Positions 41,592 to 50,586 of a stretch of 64,000 bases of DNA are shown here, piece after piece; the first letter of the stretch is position 1; each line of letters begins with the position of its first letter. The notes beneath the pieces are model-generated. The model was not told the origin of the DNA. It saw only the letters and a program-made list of their open reading frames with translations, and did no database searches. A program made the position numbers and the translations under genes. Source of the DNA: an uncultured Streptomyces sp. (lineage in GTDB: Bacteria > Actinomycetota > Actinomycetes > Streptomycetales > Streptomycetaceae); assembly GCF_947488945.1 (NCBI RefSeq), contig NZ_CANLBS010000011.1:124001-188000 (forward strand), written 5' to 3'.

Positions 41592-42083
41592 TCACGGCAG
41601 GTCCTTGCGCATCAGGGTGCACATCGTCTCGTACCGGCGCACCGTTCCGTCCGGGCCTTGTTCGTCCCACGCGTCCGGCCGGCGGTCGTAGGCCCGATAG
41701 CCCAGCCTCTCGTAGAGGGCGCGGGCACGTGGGTTGCCGTCCTCCACGCCCAGCTCCGCCCGGCGCAGCCCCCGGTCCCCGATGCGCCGTTCCGCAGCCT
41801 CGACGAGGACGGTGCCGATGCCGCAGGACTGAAGCGCGGGGTGCACGGCGAACTGCCACAACGTGCCCGCGCCCTCCTCGGCCCGGTAGTCGACACCGCC
41901 CTTGGCGATCGGGATGCCGACGGGGGCGCAGACGGCCAGATAGTCGACCTCGCCGTGCCGCCTGCGCTCCAACTGCCGGGCCATGTTACTGAGATGGAGT
42001 GCGGAACCTGCCCAGCCGCACGACGGCAGATCCGCGTGCACCAGGTCGCGCACGGTCAGTCGCAACGTCACACTCGTCACCAC
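41592..42083 (-). CDS. GNAT-family N-acetyltransferase
   Basis: 163 residues from a GTG at 42083 placed eight bases after GGAGG; the frame is open for 140 more codons that look like shadow sequence. GNAT motifs: TLWQFAVHPALQSCGIGTVLVEAAERRI is motif A with the acetyl-CoA pyrophosphate loop (QSCGIG), and LGVEDGNPRARALYERLGYRAY is motif B. It transfers acetyl from acetyl-CoA to an amine, acceptor unknown. Divergent from the GNAT-kinase fusion gene. Confidence 0.87.
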   Translation of the reverse strand: MVTSVTLRLTVRDLVHADLPSCGWAGSALHLSNMARQLERRRHGEVDYLAVCAPVGIPIAKGGVDYRAEEGAGTLWQFAVHPALQSCGIGTVLVEAAERRIGDRGLRRAELGVEDGNPRARALYERLGYRAYDRRPDAWDEQGPDGTVRRYETMCTLMRKDLP

Positions 42084-42231
42084 GGGGAACACCTCCGGCC
42101 CGTCAGCATCCACCGCCGTCCGCGACCGGGGCAACACGGTTTTTCCCGCTCTCCGTCCCGCCCGCCGGACGGCCCTCGCACGCGGCTGCCACGATGGGCG
42201 GGACGCGTGCGTACGAAAGAGGTGGTGTGCC

Positions 42232-43398
42232 GTGCAAGACGTGCCGGAGGGCGGCATCGCGGGCGGGTCGACCCGGCTCGTTCCGGCCAGGGAGGAGCAT
42301 CTGCCGCTGCTCGCCCGGTGGTTCGCCGACCCCGAGTTCGTCCGTGGGTGGGGCGGTCGGCCGCTCACCCGCGAGGAAGTGGCCGCCAAGTACATCGGGA
42401 GGCGGCGTCCCGAGGTGGTGTCGTTGCTGGTCCTCTCGGGCGTCGAGCCCGTGGGGTACGCCCAGTACGTCACCGCCGGCCCCGACGAGGGCGGCATCGA
42501 CATGGTGCTCCTGCCCCGCGCACAGGGCCGGGGGCTCGGCCCGGACGCTGCCCGCGCCCTCGTCCGGCACCTTCACACCACCGTGGGATGGAGCCGTGTG
42601 ACGGTCGATCCCGAAGCGGCCAACCACCGGGCCGTCAGGGCGTGGCAGAAGGCCGGCTTCCGCCTGGTCGGCCCACGGGGGAGTCAGCTGCTGATGGAGA
42701 GCCGGACCGCCCGCGAAGGCCCGCCGGAGACGGTCGAGGCGGATGCCGTCCGACGGTGGGACCGGCCTGCGTGCGTGGCCGGGCCCACCGGCCGTCGGCC
42801 GGCGGGGCGACCGTGTCCGGAGCCGTACCCGCGGCCCGGCTCCGGGCCGATCCGGGTGGCGGGGGGACTCGTGGTCCTCGTCGGCCCACCGGCCTCGGGC
42901 AAGAGCAGCTTCGTCCGGGCCCTGGTCGCGCGCCGGCAGATCGACGAGGACGCCGTGGCGTCCAGCGACGAGATCCGCGCGGAACTCTTCGGCACCTCGT
43001 CCGCCGAAGCCGGGACCGACGCCGCGGACGCCGTGGTCTTCGGGGAACGCGACCGCAGGGTCGCCGCCCGGCTCGGTGCCGGACGGACGGCGTTGGCCGA
43101 GTCCACGAACGTGACCCCGCAGGCGCGCACCCGGCTCATCGCCCTCGCCGGGCGCCTCGACGCGCCCGTGACCATGCTGCGCTTCACTCCGGACCTGGCC
43201 ACGCTCCTGGAGCAGCACGCGGGGCGCAGCCGTACCGACGTCACCATCGCCGACATCCACGCCTCCGCCGCCGACATGGCCCGGTACGCCGGGGCCGACC
43301 GGCTGCGCTCGGAGGGCGCACACGCCGTTCACGACGTCCCCGGCCGCCGCCAGGGGGTCACCCCCGCCGAGGCGGCGGCACGCTTCTCCTTCATCTGA
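42232..43398 (+). CDS. GNAT acetyltransferase fused to a P-loop kinase domain
   Basis: 388 residues from a GTG behind AGAGGTGG. Residues 1-170 form an AAC(6')-like GNAT domain (TRLVPAREEHLPLLARWFAD, VLLPRAQGRGLGPDAARALV, VDPEAANHRAVRAWQKAGFR). A disordered Arg/Pro-rich linker (about 170-210) leads into a second domain with Walker A GPPASGKSS (from 218, Lys224), SSDEIRAELFG, and LAESTNVTPQARTRLIALAG, matching the kinase domains of polynucleotide-kinase or AAA_33 type P-loop proteins. One unbroken frame covers both. Substrates are unknown; drug inactivation and RNA or nucleotide modification are both possible. Confidence 0.85.
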   Translation: MQDVPEGGIAGGSTRLVPAREEHLPLLARWFADPEFVRGWGGRPLTREEVAAKYIGRRRPEVVSLLVLSGVEPVGYAQYVTAGPDEGGIDMVLLPRAQGRGLGPDAARALVRHLHTTVGWSRVTVDPEAANHRAVRAWQKAGFRLVGPRGSQLLMESRTAREGPPETVEADAVRRWDRPACVAGPTGRRPAGRPCPEPYPRPGSGPIRVAGGLVVLVGPPASGKSSFVRALVARRQIDEDAVASSDEIRAELFGTSSAEAGTDAADAVVFGERDRRVAARLGAGRTALAESTNVTPQARTRLIALAGRLDAPVTMLRFTPDLATLLEQHAGRSRTDVTIADIHASAADMARYAGADRLRSEGAHAVHDVPGRRQGVTPAEAAARFSFI

Positions 43399-43483
43399 CG
43401 GACCGGCCCGATGCGCTCACCCGCCTCGGCGGCCACCCCGACTCCGCTCCTTCGACCGGTACCGGAGTGACCCCCTGGGCCGG

Positions 43484-43789
43484 TTACCCGGCCGACCGGC
43501 CGTCGCCCCGCCTCCGTGCCCGCCCGTCGCGGTGCGTGACGAGACCGGCGACGTACTCCGACGGCAGGCAGAGCACGTGGATGAGCGCGTTGTTGGCCAC
43601 GAACCAGTGAACGCTGACCAGGCCCCGCTCCTTCTCCAGGAGCGGCGGGGCGCCGTCCCGGTAGACGTGGCGGAGGTACCGGCGGCGGATCGGCAGGCCC
43701 GCGACCAGCAGCACGGGCGCAAGGACGAGGCCGGCCAGCGGGACCAGAACCCTCGCGGCCGTGACCTTCACTCGCTCCTCGTACCGCAC
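43484..43789 (-). CDS. Small membrane protein of unknown function
   Basis: 101 residues from a GTG at 43789; a second GTG at 43771, close behind GAGGAG, would shorten it by six. One strong hydrophobic segment near residues 10-30 (VLVPLAGLVLAPVLLVAGL) and a weaker one (SVHWFVANNALIHVLCL) with an Arg-rich connector and C-terminus. I recognise no family. Convergent with the GNAT-kinase gene, divergent from the FrnE-like gene. Confidence 0.55.
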   Translation of the reverse strand: MRYEERVKVTAARVLVPLAGLVLAPVLLVAGLPIRRRYLRHVYRDGAPPLLEKERGLVSVHWFVANNALIHVLCLPSEYVAGLVTHRDGRARRRGDGRSAG

Positions 43790-44029
43790 GCCCCCAGTGT
43801 GCGGGCCCCCGCCCGGTTCGTCACCGGCCGTTTCCGGCCGCGGAGACGCCTTCCCCGTCGCGGGACGGTCGGCGCACGACGAGGCAAGGATGCCGGGCCG
43901 GGGCCCTCGCCCACCCCGCGGGCGGCTCCCGCCTGCGGGAATGGCCGCGTGCCCGTCCGTGTTGTCCCTCTGGCGCGGGATCTCCGCGCGGGACGTCACG
44001 AGGGTTCGTGAGAGCTGGGAGAAGACTGC

Positions 44030-44779
44030 ATGCGCGTCGAGATTTGGTCGGACATAGCCTGTCCCTGGTGCTACATCGGTAAGGCGCGCTTCGAGAAGGC
44101 TCTCGCCGAGTTCCCGCACCGGGAGCAGGTCGAGGTCGTGCACCGGTCCTTCGAGCTGGACCCCGGGCGGGCCAAGGGGGACACCGCGCTGGTGGTCGAC
44201 ATGCTCGCGCAGAAGTACGGCCGCAGCCACGAGGAAGTCGTGGCGATGGAGGGCAACGTCGCCGCCAACGCGCGGGCGGAGGGCCTCGGTTACCGCAGCG
44301 AGGGGCGCGACCACGGCTCCACCTTCGACATCCACCGGTTGCTGCACCTGGCGAAGGCGCGCGGCCTCCAGGACGAACTGCTGACCCTCGCCTACAGGGC
44401 CAACTTCGCCGAGGAGCGGTCCGTCTACGACGACGCGGTGCTGGTCGAGCTGGCGGTCGAGGCCGGGCTCGACGGCGACGAGGCGCGTGCGGTGCTCGCC
44501 GACCCGAAGGCGTACGCGGACGACGTGCGGGCCGACGAGCGGGAGGCGGCCGAGCTGGGTGCCAACGCCGTGCCCTTCTTCGTCCTCGACCGCCGCTACG
44601 GCATCTCCGGAGGCCAGCCCTCCGAGACCTTCGCCCAGGCGCTGGAACAGGCGTGGAAGGACCACCGGCCGGCCGGCCTCACGCCCGTCGGCGGCGACGC
44701 GGCTGCCTGCGACGCGGACGGCGCCTGCGAGGTCCCGCAGCCCGGTTCGGCCGCCGTCCCCGGTGCCGCCACCGTCTGA
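44030..44779 (+). CDS. FrnE-like DsbA-family oxidoreductase
   Basis: 249 residues, no signal peptide, cytoplasmic. Thioredoxin-fold active site Cys11-Pro-Trp-Cys14 (SDIACPWCYIG), helical insertion, and cis-Pro loop NAVPFFVLDRRYGISGGQP. This is the FrnE group of DsbA-like dithiol oxidoreductases, first noted near the frenolicin cluster; FrnE of Deinococcus acts in oxidative stress. The last 25 residues contain an extra Cys pair (ACDADGACEV). GGGAGAAG lies before the ATG. Substrate not known. Confidence 0.9.
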   Translation: MRVEIWSDIACPWCYIGKARFEKALAEFPHREQVEVVHRSFELDPGRAKGDTALVVDMLAQKYGRSHEEVVAMEGNVAANARAEGLGYRSEGRDHGSTFDIHRLLHLAKARGLQDELLTLAYRANFAEERSVYDDAVLVELAVEAGLDGDEARAVLADPKAYADDVRADEREAAELGANAVPFFVLDRRYGISGGQPSETFAQALEQAWKDHRPAGLTPVGGDAAACDADGACEVPQPGSAAVPGAATV

Positions 44780-44850
44780 GGCACCCGGTCCGGGCCCGGT
44801 GCGGCCGGTGACCGGACCGTGACAGGACCAAGGAGAACGCCGGAGACACA

Positions 44851-44888
44851 CGGAGGGGGCGGGTGGCCGAAGCCACCCGCCCCCTCCG
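44851..44888. terminator. 17-bp perfect bidirectional terminator
   Basis: CGGAGGGGGCGGGTGGC-CGAA-GCCACCCGCCCCCTCCG between the convergent FrnE-like and debranching-enzyme-like genes. Confidence 0.85.
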
Positions 44889-44909
44889 CTCGTTCCCGGT
44901 GCCGGGGCG

Positions 44910-46958
44910 CTACGCGCCCGCCCCGCCGTGGTCCGGGGCCGGGATCGCCCCCGCTCCCGTCGGCGCCACGGCCCCCGTCCCCGTCCCCGCCCCCGTCTCC
45001 CGGAGCGCGGTGAGGATCGCCAGCGGGGTCGCCGCCGCCCAGGCCTGCGGGGAGCAGGAGTGCGGGTAGGGGACCGGGCGCGGATGGTCGGCGCGGCCGT
45101 AGCCGGCCATCACCTCGGGCAGCCGGTCGCCGTGGTGGCCGGCCGCGTCCAGCAGGCCGCGCGCGACCGTCCGGACCTCGTCGGCGAGGCCCGCCCGCGC
45201 CAGGCCGAGCACGACCACCGCGTTGTCGTGCGGCCAGCAGGTGCCCCGGTGGTAGGAGAGCGGGTGGTAGCCCGGCTGCCCCGCGGCCAGGGTGCGGATC
45301 GCCCAGCCCGAGAAGAAGTCGGGCTCCAGCAGACGCCGGCCGACCCGGCGGGCGCGGTCCTCGTCGAGGATGCCCGACCAGAGCAGGTGGCCCGCGTCGG
45401 AGGCGAGCGAGTCGACCTGCCGCCCCTTCCCGTCCAGCGCCAGCGCCGGGAAGTCGGGACCGGTCATCCAGAAGTCCCGCAGGAACCTCTCCCGCAGGTC
45501 GGCCGCCGCCGTGTCCAGCTCGTCGGCCCAGCGGCCGTCGCCCCACACCGCGCGGGCCAGCCGCGCGGTGCGGACCAGGGCGTCGTACGCGTACCCCTGG
45601 GCCTCGGCGACCGCGATCGGGCCCTCGGCCTGGGTGCCGTCGAGGAAGCAGATCGCGCCCTCGGAGTCCTTCCAGTTCTGGTTGACCAGACCGCCCGGGT
45701 CCGGGGTGTAGACCAGGTAGCCGCGGTCGGACAGGCCGCCGTCCCGGAACATCCACTCCACCGCCGCCCGCGCCGGCGCCTCCAGACGCGCGGCCGGCGC
45801 GGTGTCGCCGGTGGCCAGGGTGTAGCCGTCCAGCAGGACCAGGAAGAGCGGGGTCGCGTCCACCGAGCCGTAGTAACGGCCGTACGGGACCTGGCGGAAG
45901 CGGGCCAGTTCGCCGTGGCGGATCTCGTGCACGATGCGGCCCGGCTGCTCGCCGCGGAACGCGTCGTACCCGGTGCCCCGGGTCGCGGCGAGCGCGCCGA
46001 GGGTCGCCGCCGCCAGCTCGGGGCGGTAGGGGAGCGCGAAGTGCGAGGTGAGCAGGGCGTCCCGGCCGAACAGGGTCAGGAACCACGGCACGCCGGCCGC
46101 CGGTACCCGCAGCTCCTCACCGTCCGGGCCGGGTGCCGGTACCCGCAGCGCCGCCAGGTCGCGGAGCCCGCGCGCGCAGGCGGCGGCGAGCCCGTCCGGG
46201 GCGTCGGCCGGCAGCGGCAGCGCGCCGGTGGGTGACGTCGGCGCTCCCGTGAACGCGTCGGTGTCCGCCGCGAGTTCGGCCGCCGCTTCGGCCGGACCGG
46301 CCGGCGCGACGGCCCTCGGAGCGCCGTGCGGCTGGGCGGACACCGTCAGCAGGAGTTCGGCCGTCCCCTGGGCGGGTACGTCCAGCCGCCACACCAACTG
46401 CCGTGCGGTGTCGCGCCCTTCGACGATGACCACCTCGGCAGGGGCAGGGGTCGCGGCCACCGTCGTCCGCGACAGCCAGTCGCCGCGCTCGTACCGGAAG
46501 GCGACCCCGTCGGGTGTGGCCGTAGCGGTGCGACGGGCGTCGTCCTTGTCGTAACTCCGGCGGTCCGAACGGAGTTCGAACTGGTCGGCGAAGTCCGCGT
46601 CCACGGTGAGGGTGACCACGGCCAAGACCGGCGTGTCGCGGTTGGTGACCAGCCGGATCCGTTCGGTCAGGCAGCCGTCACCCAGGGCCTGTTCGCGGAA
46701 GACCGTGTAGGCGGGCGGCTCGTCGCGGGTGCCCGGCGGGGTCAGCACGCTCTGCGCGACCAGCTCGCCGGTGGCAGGTACCAGCACGCCGGGCGCCGAA
46801 CCGTCCACGCTCAGAGCCCAGTTGCTCAGGTGGCGGGCGTCCCGGCGGAACAGGCCGTCCGGGGACGCGCCCCGGCGGCCGGTGATCCCGCCGTCCGCGC
46901 CGAGCACGGCGAAGGTGCCGGACCGGACCAGGGTCGGTCCCGAGGAGGTGTCGCTCAC
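44910..46958 (-). CDS. Amylo-alpha-1,6-glucosidase-like glycosidase (GDE N-terminal + (alpha/alpha)6 domain)
   Basis: 682 residues, no signal peptide. The N-terminal domain (RSGTFAVLGADGGITGRRGA, SPDGLFRRDARHLSNWAL) is the glycogen-debranching-type N-terminal domain; from about 280 an (alpha/alpha)6 barrel follows (PWFLTLFGRDALLTSHFALP, NQNWKDSEGAICFLDG, YHRGTCWPHDNAVVVLGLAR). Despite the name, members act on diverse alpha-glycosides, and the cytoplasmic location fits imported oligosaccharides. The GTG start at 46958 overlaps the preceding stop (GTGA). The C-terminal 30 residues are low-complexity. Confidence 0.85.
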   Translation of the reverse strand: MSDTSSGPTLVRSGTFAVLGADGGITGRRGASPDGLFRRDARHLSNWALSVDGSAPGVLVPATGELVAQSVLTPPGTRDEPPAYTVFREQALGDGCLTERIRLVTNRDTPVLAVVTLTVDADFADQFELRSDRRSYDKDDARRTATATPDGVAFRYERGDWLSRTTVAATPAPAEVVIVEGRDTARQLVWRLDVPAQGTAELLLTVSAQPHGAPRAVAPAGPAEAAAELAADTDAFTGAPTSPTGALPLPADAPDGLAAACARGLRDLAALRVPAPGPDGEELRVPAAGVPWFLTLFGRDALLTSHFALPYRPELAAATLGALAATRGTGYDAFRGEQPGRIVHEIRHGELARFRQVPYGRYYGSVDATPLFLVLLDGYTLATGDTAPAARLEAPARAAVEWMFRDGGLSDRGYLVYTPDPGGLVNQNWKDSEGAICFLDGTQAEGPIAVAEAQGYAYDALVRTARLARAVWGDGRWADELDTAAADLRERFLRDFWMTGPDFPALALDGKGRQVDSLASDAGHLLWSGILDEDRARRVGRRLLEPDFFSGWAIRTLAAGQPGYHPLSYHRGTCWPHDNAVVVLGLARAGLADEVRTVARGLLDAAGHHGDRLPEVMAGYGRADHPRPVPYPHSCSPQAWAAATPLAILTALRETGAGTGTGAVAPTGAGAIPAPDHGGAGA

Positions 46959-48454
46959 GCGTGCACCCCGATCCGGATGTCCGCCGCCCGCTCGTCGGCC
47001 CCGGCCGTCCCGTCCGGCACCGTGCCGTCGTCCCGAGCCGCCCGGACCGCGGAGGTGTCCTCGTCCGCCCGCTCGCCCAGCCCAGCCCGCTCGCTCTGCC
47101 CAGTCCGCTCGCTCTGCGCCGCGACCAGCAGGTCCAGCGTCAGCGCCGCCGTCCAGCCGAAGTCACGGGTGCCGCGCGCCTGCGCGGTGAACGGGTCCAC
47201 GTACTCGGCGAAGTCGCTGCCGACCGCCGCCGTCAGCATCGCCGCGCGCAGCAGGTCGGCCGCGGCGGAACGTCCGTACTGCCGCAGCCCCCGCTCCAGC
47301 AGCCAGTTGGTGTTGAACCAGGCGGGGCCGCGCCAGTAGCGGGACGGGTCGAAGACCGGGCCCTCGACGTCGTACGACGGGACCATCGACGCCTCGCCCA
47401 GCCGGAAGGAGGGGCCCTCGGCCGTGGCGAGCAGGGCGTCCACGATCTCCGCCGGCAGGCCGGGGACGATCAGCGGGATCAGCCCGGCGACACTGCGCTC
47501 GGGGATCAGCTCGCCGCCCACCAGGTCGCGGCAGAGGAACATGCCGTGCTCCGGCGACCAGAGCCGCCGCACCAGGGCGTCGGTGAGGCGCGCGGCCCGC
47601 TCCTCGTGCGGGGCCGGGTCGGCGCCCGTCTCGGCGGCGATGCGGGCCAGCGCGTGCTCCGACACGATCAGCAGCGCGTTGACGCAGGGGTCCTCGACGG
47701 CGAAGGCGTGGTGGACGCCCCGGTCGGCGTAGCCGCCGTCCCGGTAGTCGGAGGCCAGCCGCACGTACCGGCCGTAGTCCAGGTCGGTGGGGCGTTCGGA
47801 GGGCTGCCCGTGGTCGAGGTCGGCGCGGCGGTACGAACCGGCGGCGGCCGGTTCCACGCGCCGGAGCGGCGCGTCCCAGCACGGGCTGTTGTCCATGCCC
47901 GGCTCCCACGGGTGGATCATCGCGGCGAGCCCGCCGCCGCCCAGGTCGCGGGGGCCCGTCAGGTAGTCGTGCCACGCGGCGAGGCGCCCGTACACCCGGG
48001 GCAGGAAGCCGCGGCGGCGGGAGGCCTCCGGGTCGGAGAGGTGCACCAGCCAGGCGGCCAGGGCGTGCACCGGGGGCTGCACGATCCCGGAGGTCTCGGT
48101 GCCCGCCGGGGACCCGGCCGCCGCTCCGGCGCCGGAGGAGCGCCAGAAGTCGGGGCTCGGGAAGTACGCGTCGTGCGGCACCGCCCGGTTGAAGACGATG
48201 TGCGGCACCCGGCCGTCCGCCCACTGGGCGTGCAGCAGTGTCTCCAGCTCGCGCTGGGCGCGGCGCACCGACAGGTGGCGCAGGCCGATCGCGATGAAGG
48301 CGGAGTCCCAGCTCCACTGGTGCGGGTACAGCCCGCGCGACGGGACGGTGGAGCCGCCCGTCCAGTTGGTGAGCAGGACCCGCGCCGCGCCGCGCCGGAG
48401 CGTCAGGTCCCCGGCGGCGGCGGGCGCGGGGGTCTCGACGAGGAGCGGGGTCAC
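46955..48454 (-). CDS. MGH1-like/GH63-related glycosidase
   Basis: 499 residues, cytoplasmic. Typical GH63/MGH1-like (alpha/alpha)6 signatures: PHQWSWDSAFIAIGLRHL, MIHPWEPGMDNSPCWD (likely acid residues) and YWRGPAWFNTNWLLERGLRQ. The first 30 residues are a short beta element. MGH1-like enzymes hydrolyse mannosylglycerate or glucosylglycerate, but close relatives have other alpha-glycosidic targets, so specificity is open. Starts at a GTG overlapping the isomerase stop; its own stop overlaps the debranching-like gene, making a tightly coupled trio. Confidence 0.85.
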   Translation of the reverse strand: MTPLLVETPAPAAAGDLTLRRGAARVLLTNWTGGSTVPSRGLYPHQWSWDSAFIAIGLRHLSVRRAQRELETLLHAQWADGRVPHIVFNRAVPHDAYFPSPDFWRSSGAGAAAGSPAGTETSGIVQPPVHALAAWLVHLSDPEASRRRGFLPRVYGRLAAWHDYLTGPRDLGGGGLAAMIHPWEPGMDNSPCWDAPLRRVEPAAAGSYRRADLDHGQPSERPTDLDYGRYVRLASDYRDGGYADRGVHHAFAVEDPCVNALLIVSEHALARIAAETGADPAPHEERAARLTDALVRRLWSPEHGMFLCRDLVGGELIPERSVAGLIPLIVPGLPAEIVDALLATAEGPSFRLGEASMVPSYDVEGPVFDPSRYWRGPAWFNTNWLLERGLRQYGRSAAADLLRAAMLTAAVGSDFAEYVDPFTAQARGTRDFGWTAALTLDLLVAAQSERTGQSERAGLGERADEDTSAVRAARDDGTVPDGTAGADERAADIRIGVHA

Positions 48455-49251
48455 GCGCCCGACCTCCGCAGGAACGCCGGGATCGAGCGGACGGCCTCGA
48501 CCGGATCGCCGGTCAGCCGGCACTCGGCGGCGAGGTAGCCGTCGAAGCCGATGGTGTGCAGCGCGCCGAGCCACGCAGGCCAGTCCAGGTGGCCCGCCCC
48601 CGGCTGGAACCGGTTGGAGTCGCTGACCTGCGCGTGGCCGATGTACGGGGCCGCCGCGAGGATGGCGGCCGACGGGTCGGCCTCCTCGATGTTCATGTGG
48701 TAGCTGTCGATGCCGATCCGGACCGAGTCCAGGCCGACCGTGCGCAGCAGGTCGACGGCCTGGTCCAGGCGGTTGACCATGTGGTCCTCGTACCGGTTCA
48801 GCGGCTCCAGGTAGAGGGTCACGCCCTCCTTGCGGGCGTGCTCGCCGAGTTCGGTCAGGCCCCGCAGCAGCACCTCGCGGTCCTGCTCCTCGGTGCGCGG
48901 CGGCTCGAACGGGGGCAGCCGGCGGGAGAACATGCCGTAGGAGGCCGGGGTCTGCACACCCAGCGCGCCGATCTCCGCCGCCACGCTGAGCTGCGACTTC
49001 ATCTGCTCCAGCGCGTCCTTGCGCAGGCTTTCGTCGAAGGCCGCGAAGAAGTGCGGCATGTCGACGCAGACGGTGGGCATGACGACGCCGTCGGCGAGCG
49101 CCCGCTTCAGTTCGGGCAGGCGGTCGCGGAAGTGGAAGTCGCCCCGCGAGCGCAGCTCGACGGCGTCGAAGCCGGCGTCCTGGGCGAACGCCCATTTCTC
49201 CTGGAGGGTGTCACCGGGGAGGAGCTGTTCCTGGCAGGCGGTCTTCAGCAT
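48451..49251 (-). CDS. Sugar phosphate isomerase/epimerase-type TIM-barrel enzyme
   Basis: 266 residues, AP-endonuclease-2-like TIM barrel. Metal ligands lie in LYLEPLNRYEDH (Glu), GIDSYHMNIEE (Asp, His), GHAQVSDSNR (His) and AAECRL (Glu). Such enzymes isomerise or epimerise keto sugars, or open 3-keto-glycosides. Starts at an ATG behind GAAAGG. First of three overlapping genes with the two glycosidases; the MDR dehydrogenase gene lies 213 bp upstream. Substrate unknown. Confidence 0.87.
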   Translation of the reverse strand: MLKTACQEQLLPGDTLQEKWAFAQDAGFDAVELRSRGDFHFRDRLPELKRALADGVVMPTVCVDMPHFFAAFDESLRKDALEQMKSQLSVAAEIGALGVQTPASYGMFSRRLPPFEPPRTEEQDREVLLRGLTELGEHARKEGVTLYLEPLNRYEDHMVNRLDQAVDLLRTVGLDSVRIGIDSYHMNIEEADPSAAILAAAPYIGHAQVSDSNRFQPGAGHLDWPAWLGALHTIGFDGYLAAECRLTGDPVEAVRSIPAFLRRSGA

Positions 49252-49419
49252 GGAGGGGCCTTTCGGCGGCTGCCGGGCAGCGCGCGGAGGAGGGACGGTG
49301 CGTGGTGGGGGCGGCGGGCGTGTGGAGCGGTGGTGCGTGGGGGCGGCGGTGCGTGGGGAGCGGCGGCCGGACGTGACCGGGGCGGCGGGGCCGGGCGCGG
49401 TCCTGGCTGCGGACCGCGC

Positions 49420-49464
49420 CCGCGGTGCCCGCCGGGGACTCCCCGCGGTGCCCGCCGGGAACTC
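49420..49464. repeat. 22-bp direct repeat abutting the MDR dehydrogenase stop
   Basis: CCGCGGTGCCCGCCGGGGAC at 49420 and CCGCGGTGCCCGCCGGGAAC at 49443 extend to 22-base units differing at one base, separated by one base. The second copy ends directly before the stop codon of the dehydrogenase gene. Confidence 0.75.
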
Positions 49465-50511
49465 TCAGAACTCCAGGACGACCTGGAGGGCGTCGGCCGG
49501 GCGCTCGTCCAGCAGGACGTAGGCGTCGGCGGCGTCGGCCACCGGCACCACGTGGCTGACCAGCGACTCCACGTCGACCAGGCCCTCCGCGACCAGCGAG
49601 AGGAAGGTCTGCTGGAGCCGCTCGACGGTCCACCGCCCGGCGAGCTGCGGGGGCACTCCGCCTATCTGGGAGCAGATGAGCTGGACCCGGTTGTGGTGGA
49701 ACTCGTCGCCGAGGCGCAGGCCCGCCCCGTCGCCCTGGTAGAAGCCGGAGGCCACCACCCGGCCGCCGACGGTGACCGAGCGGACGGCCTCGTGCAGGGC
49801 GGGGTACACGCCGCTGATCTCGATGGCGATGTCGGCGCCGAGGCCGCCGGTGGCCTCCCGGACGCGCTCGGCGACGTCGTCGGTGCGGGCGTTCAGGGTG
49901 GAGCGCGCACCGTAGGAGCGGGCGGTCTCCAGGCGGCCGTCGAGGGCGTCGACGGCGGTGACGCGGGCGCCGTTGAGCTGCGCCAGGCGGGTGGTGAGCA
50001 GGCCGATGACGCCCTGGCCGAAGACGGCGACCTCCTCGCCGAGGTGGATGTCGGCGGCCAGCACCGCGTTGTACGCGATCGCGCCGACCCGGGCGAAGGC
50101 GCCCGCCAGCGGTTCGAGTCCGGCCGGGAGGGTGTGCCCCACCATGCGTTCGGCCGGAACGATTCCCTCGCTGCGGTGACCCCAGATCCCCCACACCAAA
50201 TCGCCCTTTTCGGGCATTCCGGGAAGGTTTACCAATTCAGGTGAGACCTCGGTCACTTCGCCGACCTCGGAATACCCCCAGCCGGCCACCGGGTATGCGA
50301 TGCCCGCCGCGCCGTCGCGGAAGATCCGGGCCTCGGCGTCCCAGGTGCGCGTCAGGTACGGGTTGGTGCCGCGGTAGGCCGTGAGTTCGGTGCCCGCGGA
50401 GATGCCCGAGTAGCGGGTGCGGACCCGGAGATGGCCCGCCGGCAGGGCGGCGCTCTCGTGCTCGGCGACTTCGACCTGACGAGGGCCGGTGAACTGGACG
50501 ACGCGTTCCAC
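49465..50511 (-). CDS. MDR-family (zinc-type) alcohol dehydrogenase
   Basis: 348 residues from a GTG at 50511, five bases after GGAG. GroES-like N-terminal half (TRYSGISAGTELTAYRG) and Rossmann half with VAVFGQGVIGLLTTRLAQ. The catalytic-zinc Cys at the usual GI-C-xSD position is replaced (GISAGTEL), so it resembles the zinc-poor branch that oxidises sugar or tetrapyrrole side chains rather than classical alcohol dehydrogenase. It is divergent from the ABC importer genes and has a consensus promoter. Role in the sugar locus inferred. Confidence 0.85.
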   Translation of the reverse strand: MERVVQFTGPRQVEVAEHESAALPAGHLRVRTRYSGISAGTELTAYRGTNPYLTRTWDAEARIFRDGAAGIAYPVAGWGYSEVGEVTEVSPELVNLPGMPEKGDLVWGIWGHRSEGIVPAERMVGHTLPAGLEPLAGAFARVGAIAYNAVLAADIHLGEEVAVFGQGVIGLLTTRLAQLNGARVTAVDALDGRLETARSYGARSTLNARTDDVAERVREATGGLGADIAIEISGVYPALHEAVRSVTVGGRVVASGFYQGDGAGLRLGDEFHHNRVQLICSQIGGVPPQLAGRWTVERLQQTFLSLVAEGLVDVESLVSHVVPVADAADAYVLLDERPADALQVVLEF

Positions 50512-50558
50512 GGGGTCTCCGATGGTGCTGGGAGGGTGACTGCTGCTGACTTAGGTCG

Positions 50559-50586
50559 AAGATATCTCAGAGTTATGTCTTGTCAA
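50559..50586 (-). promoter_or_regulatory. Promoter of the dehydrogenase/glycosidase genes
   Basis: On the minus strand the perfect TTGACA (50586-50581), 16 bases, TATCTT (50564-50559). Confidence 0.65.

Noticed and set aside
42232..43398. Reading the GNAT-kinase fusion as a classical AAC(6')-APH(2'') enzyme
   Set aside because: The second domain has a Walker A P-loop and lacks the APH-type kinase motifs, so the resemblance is only in the combination of activities.
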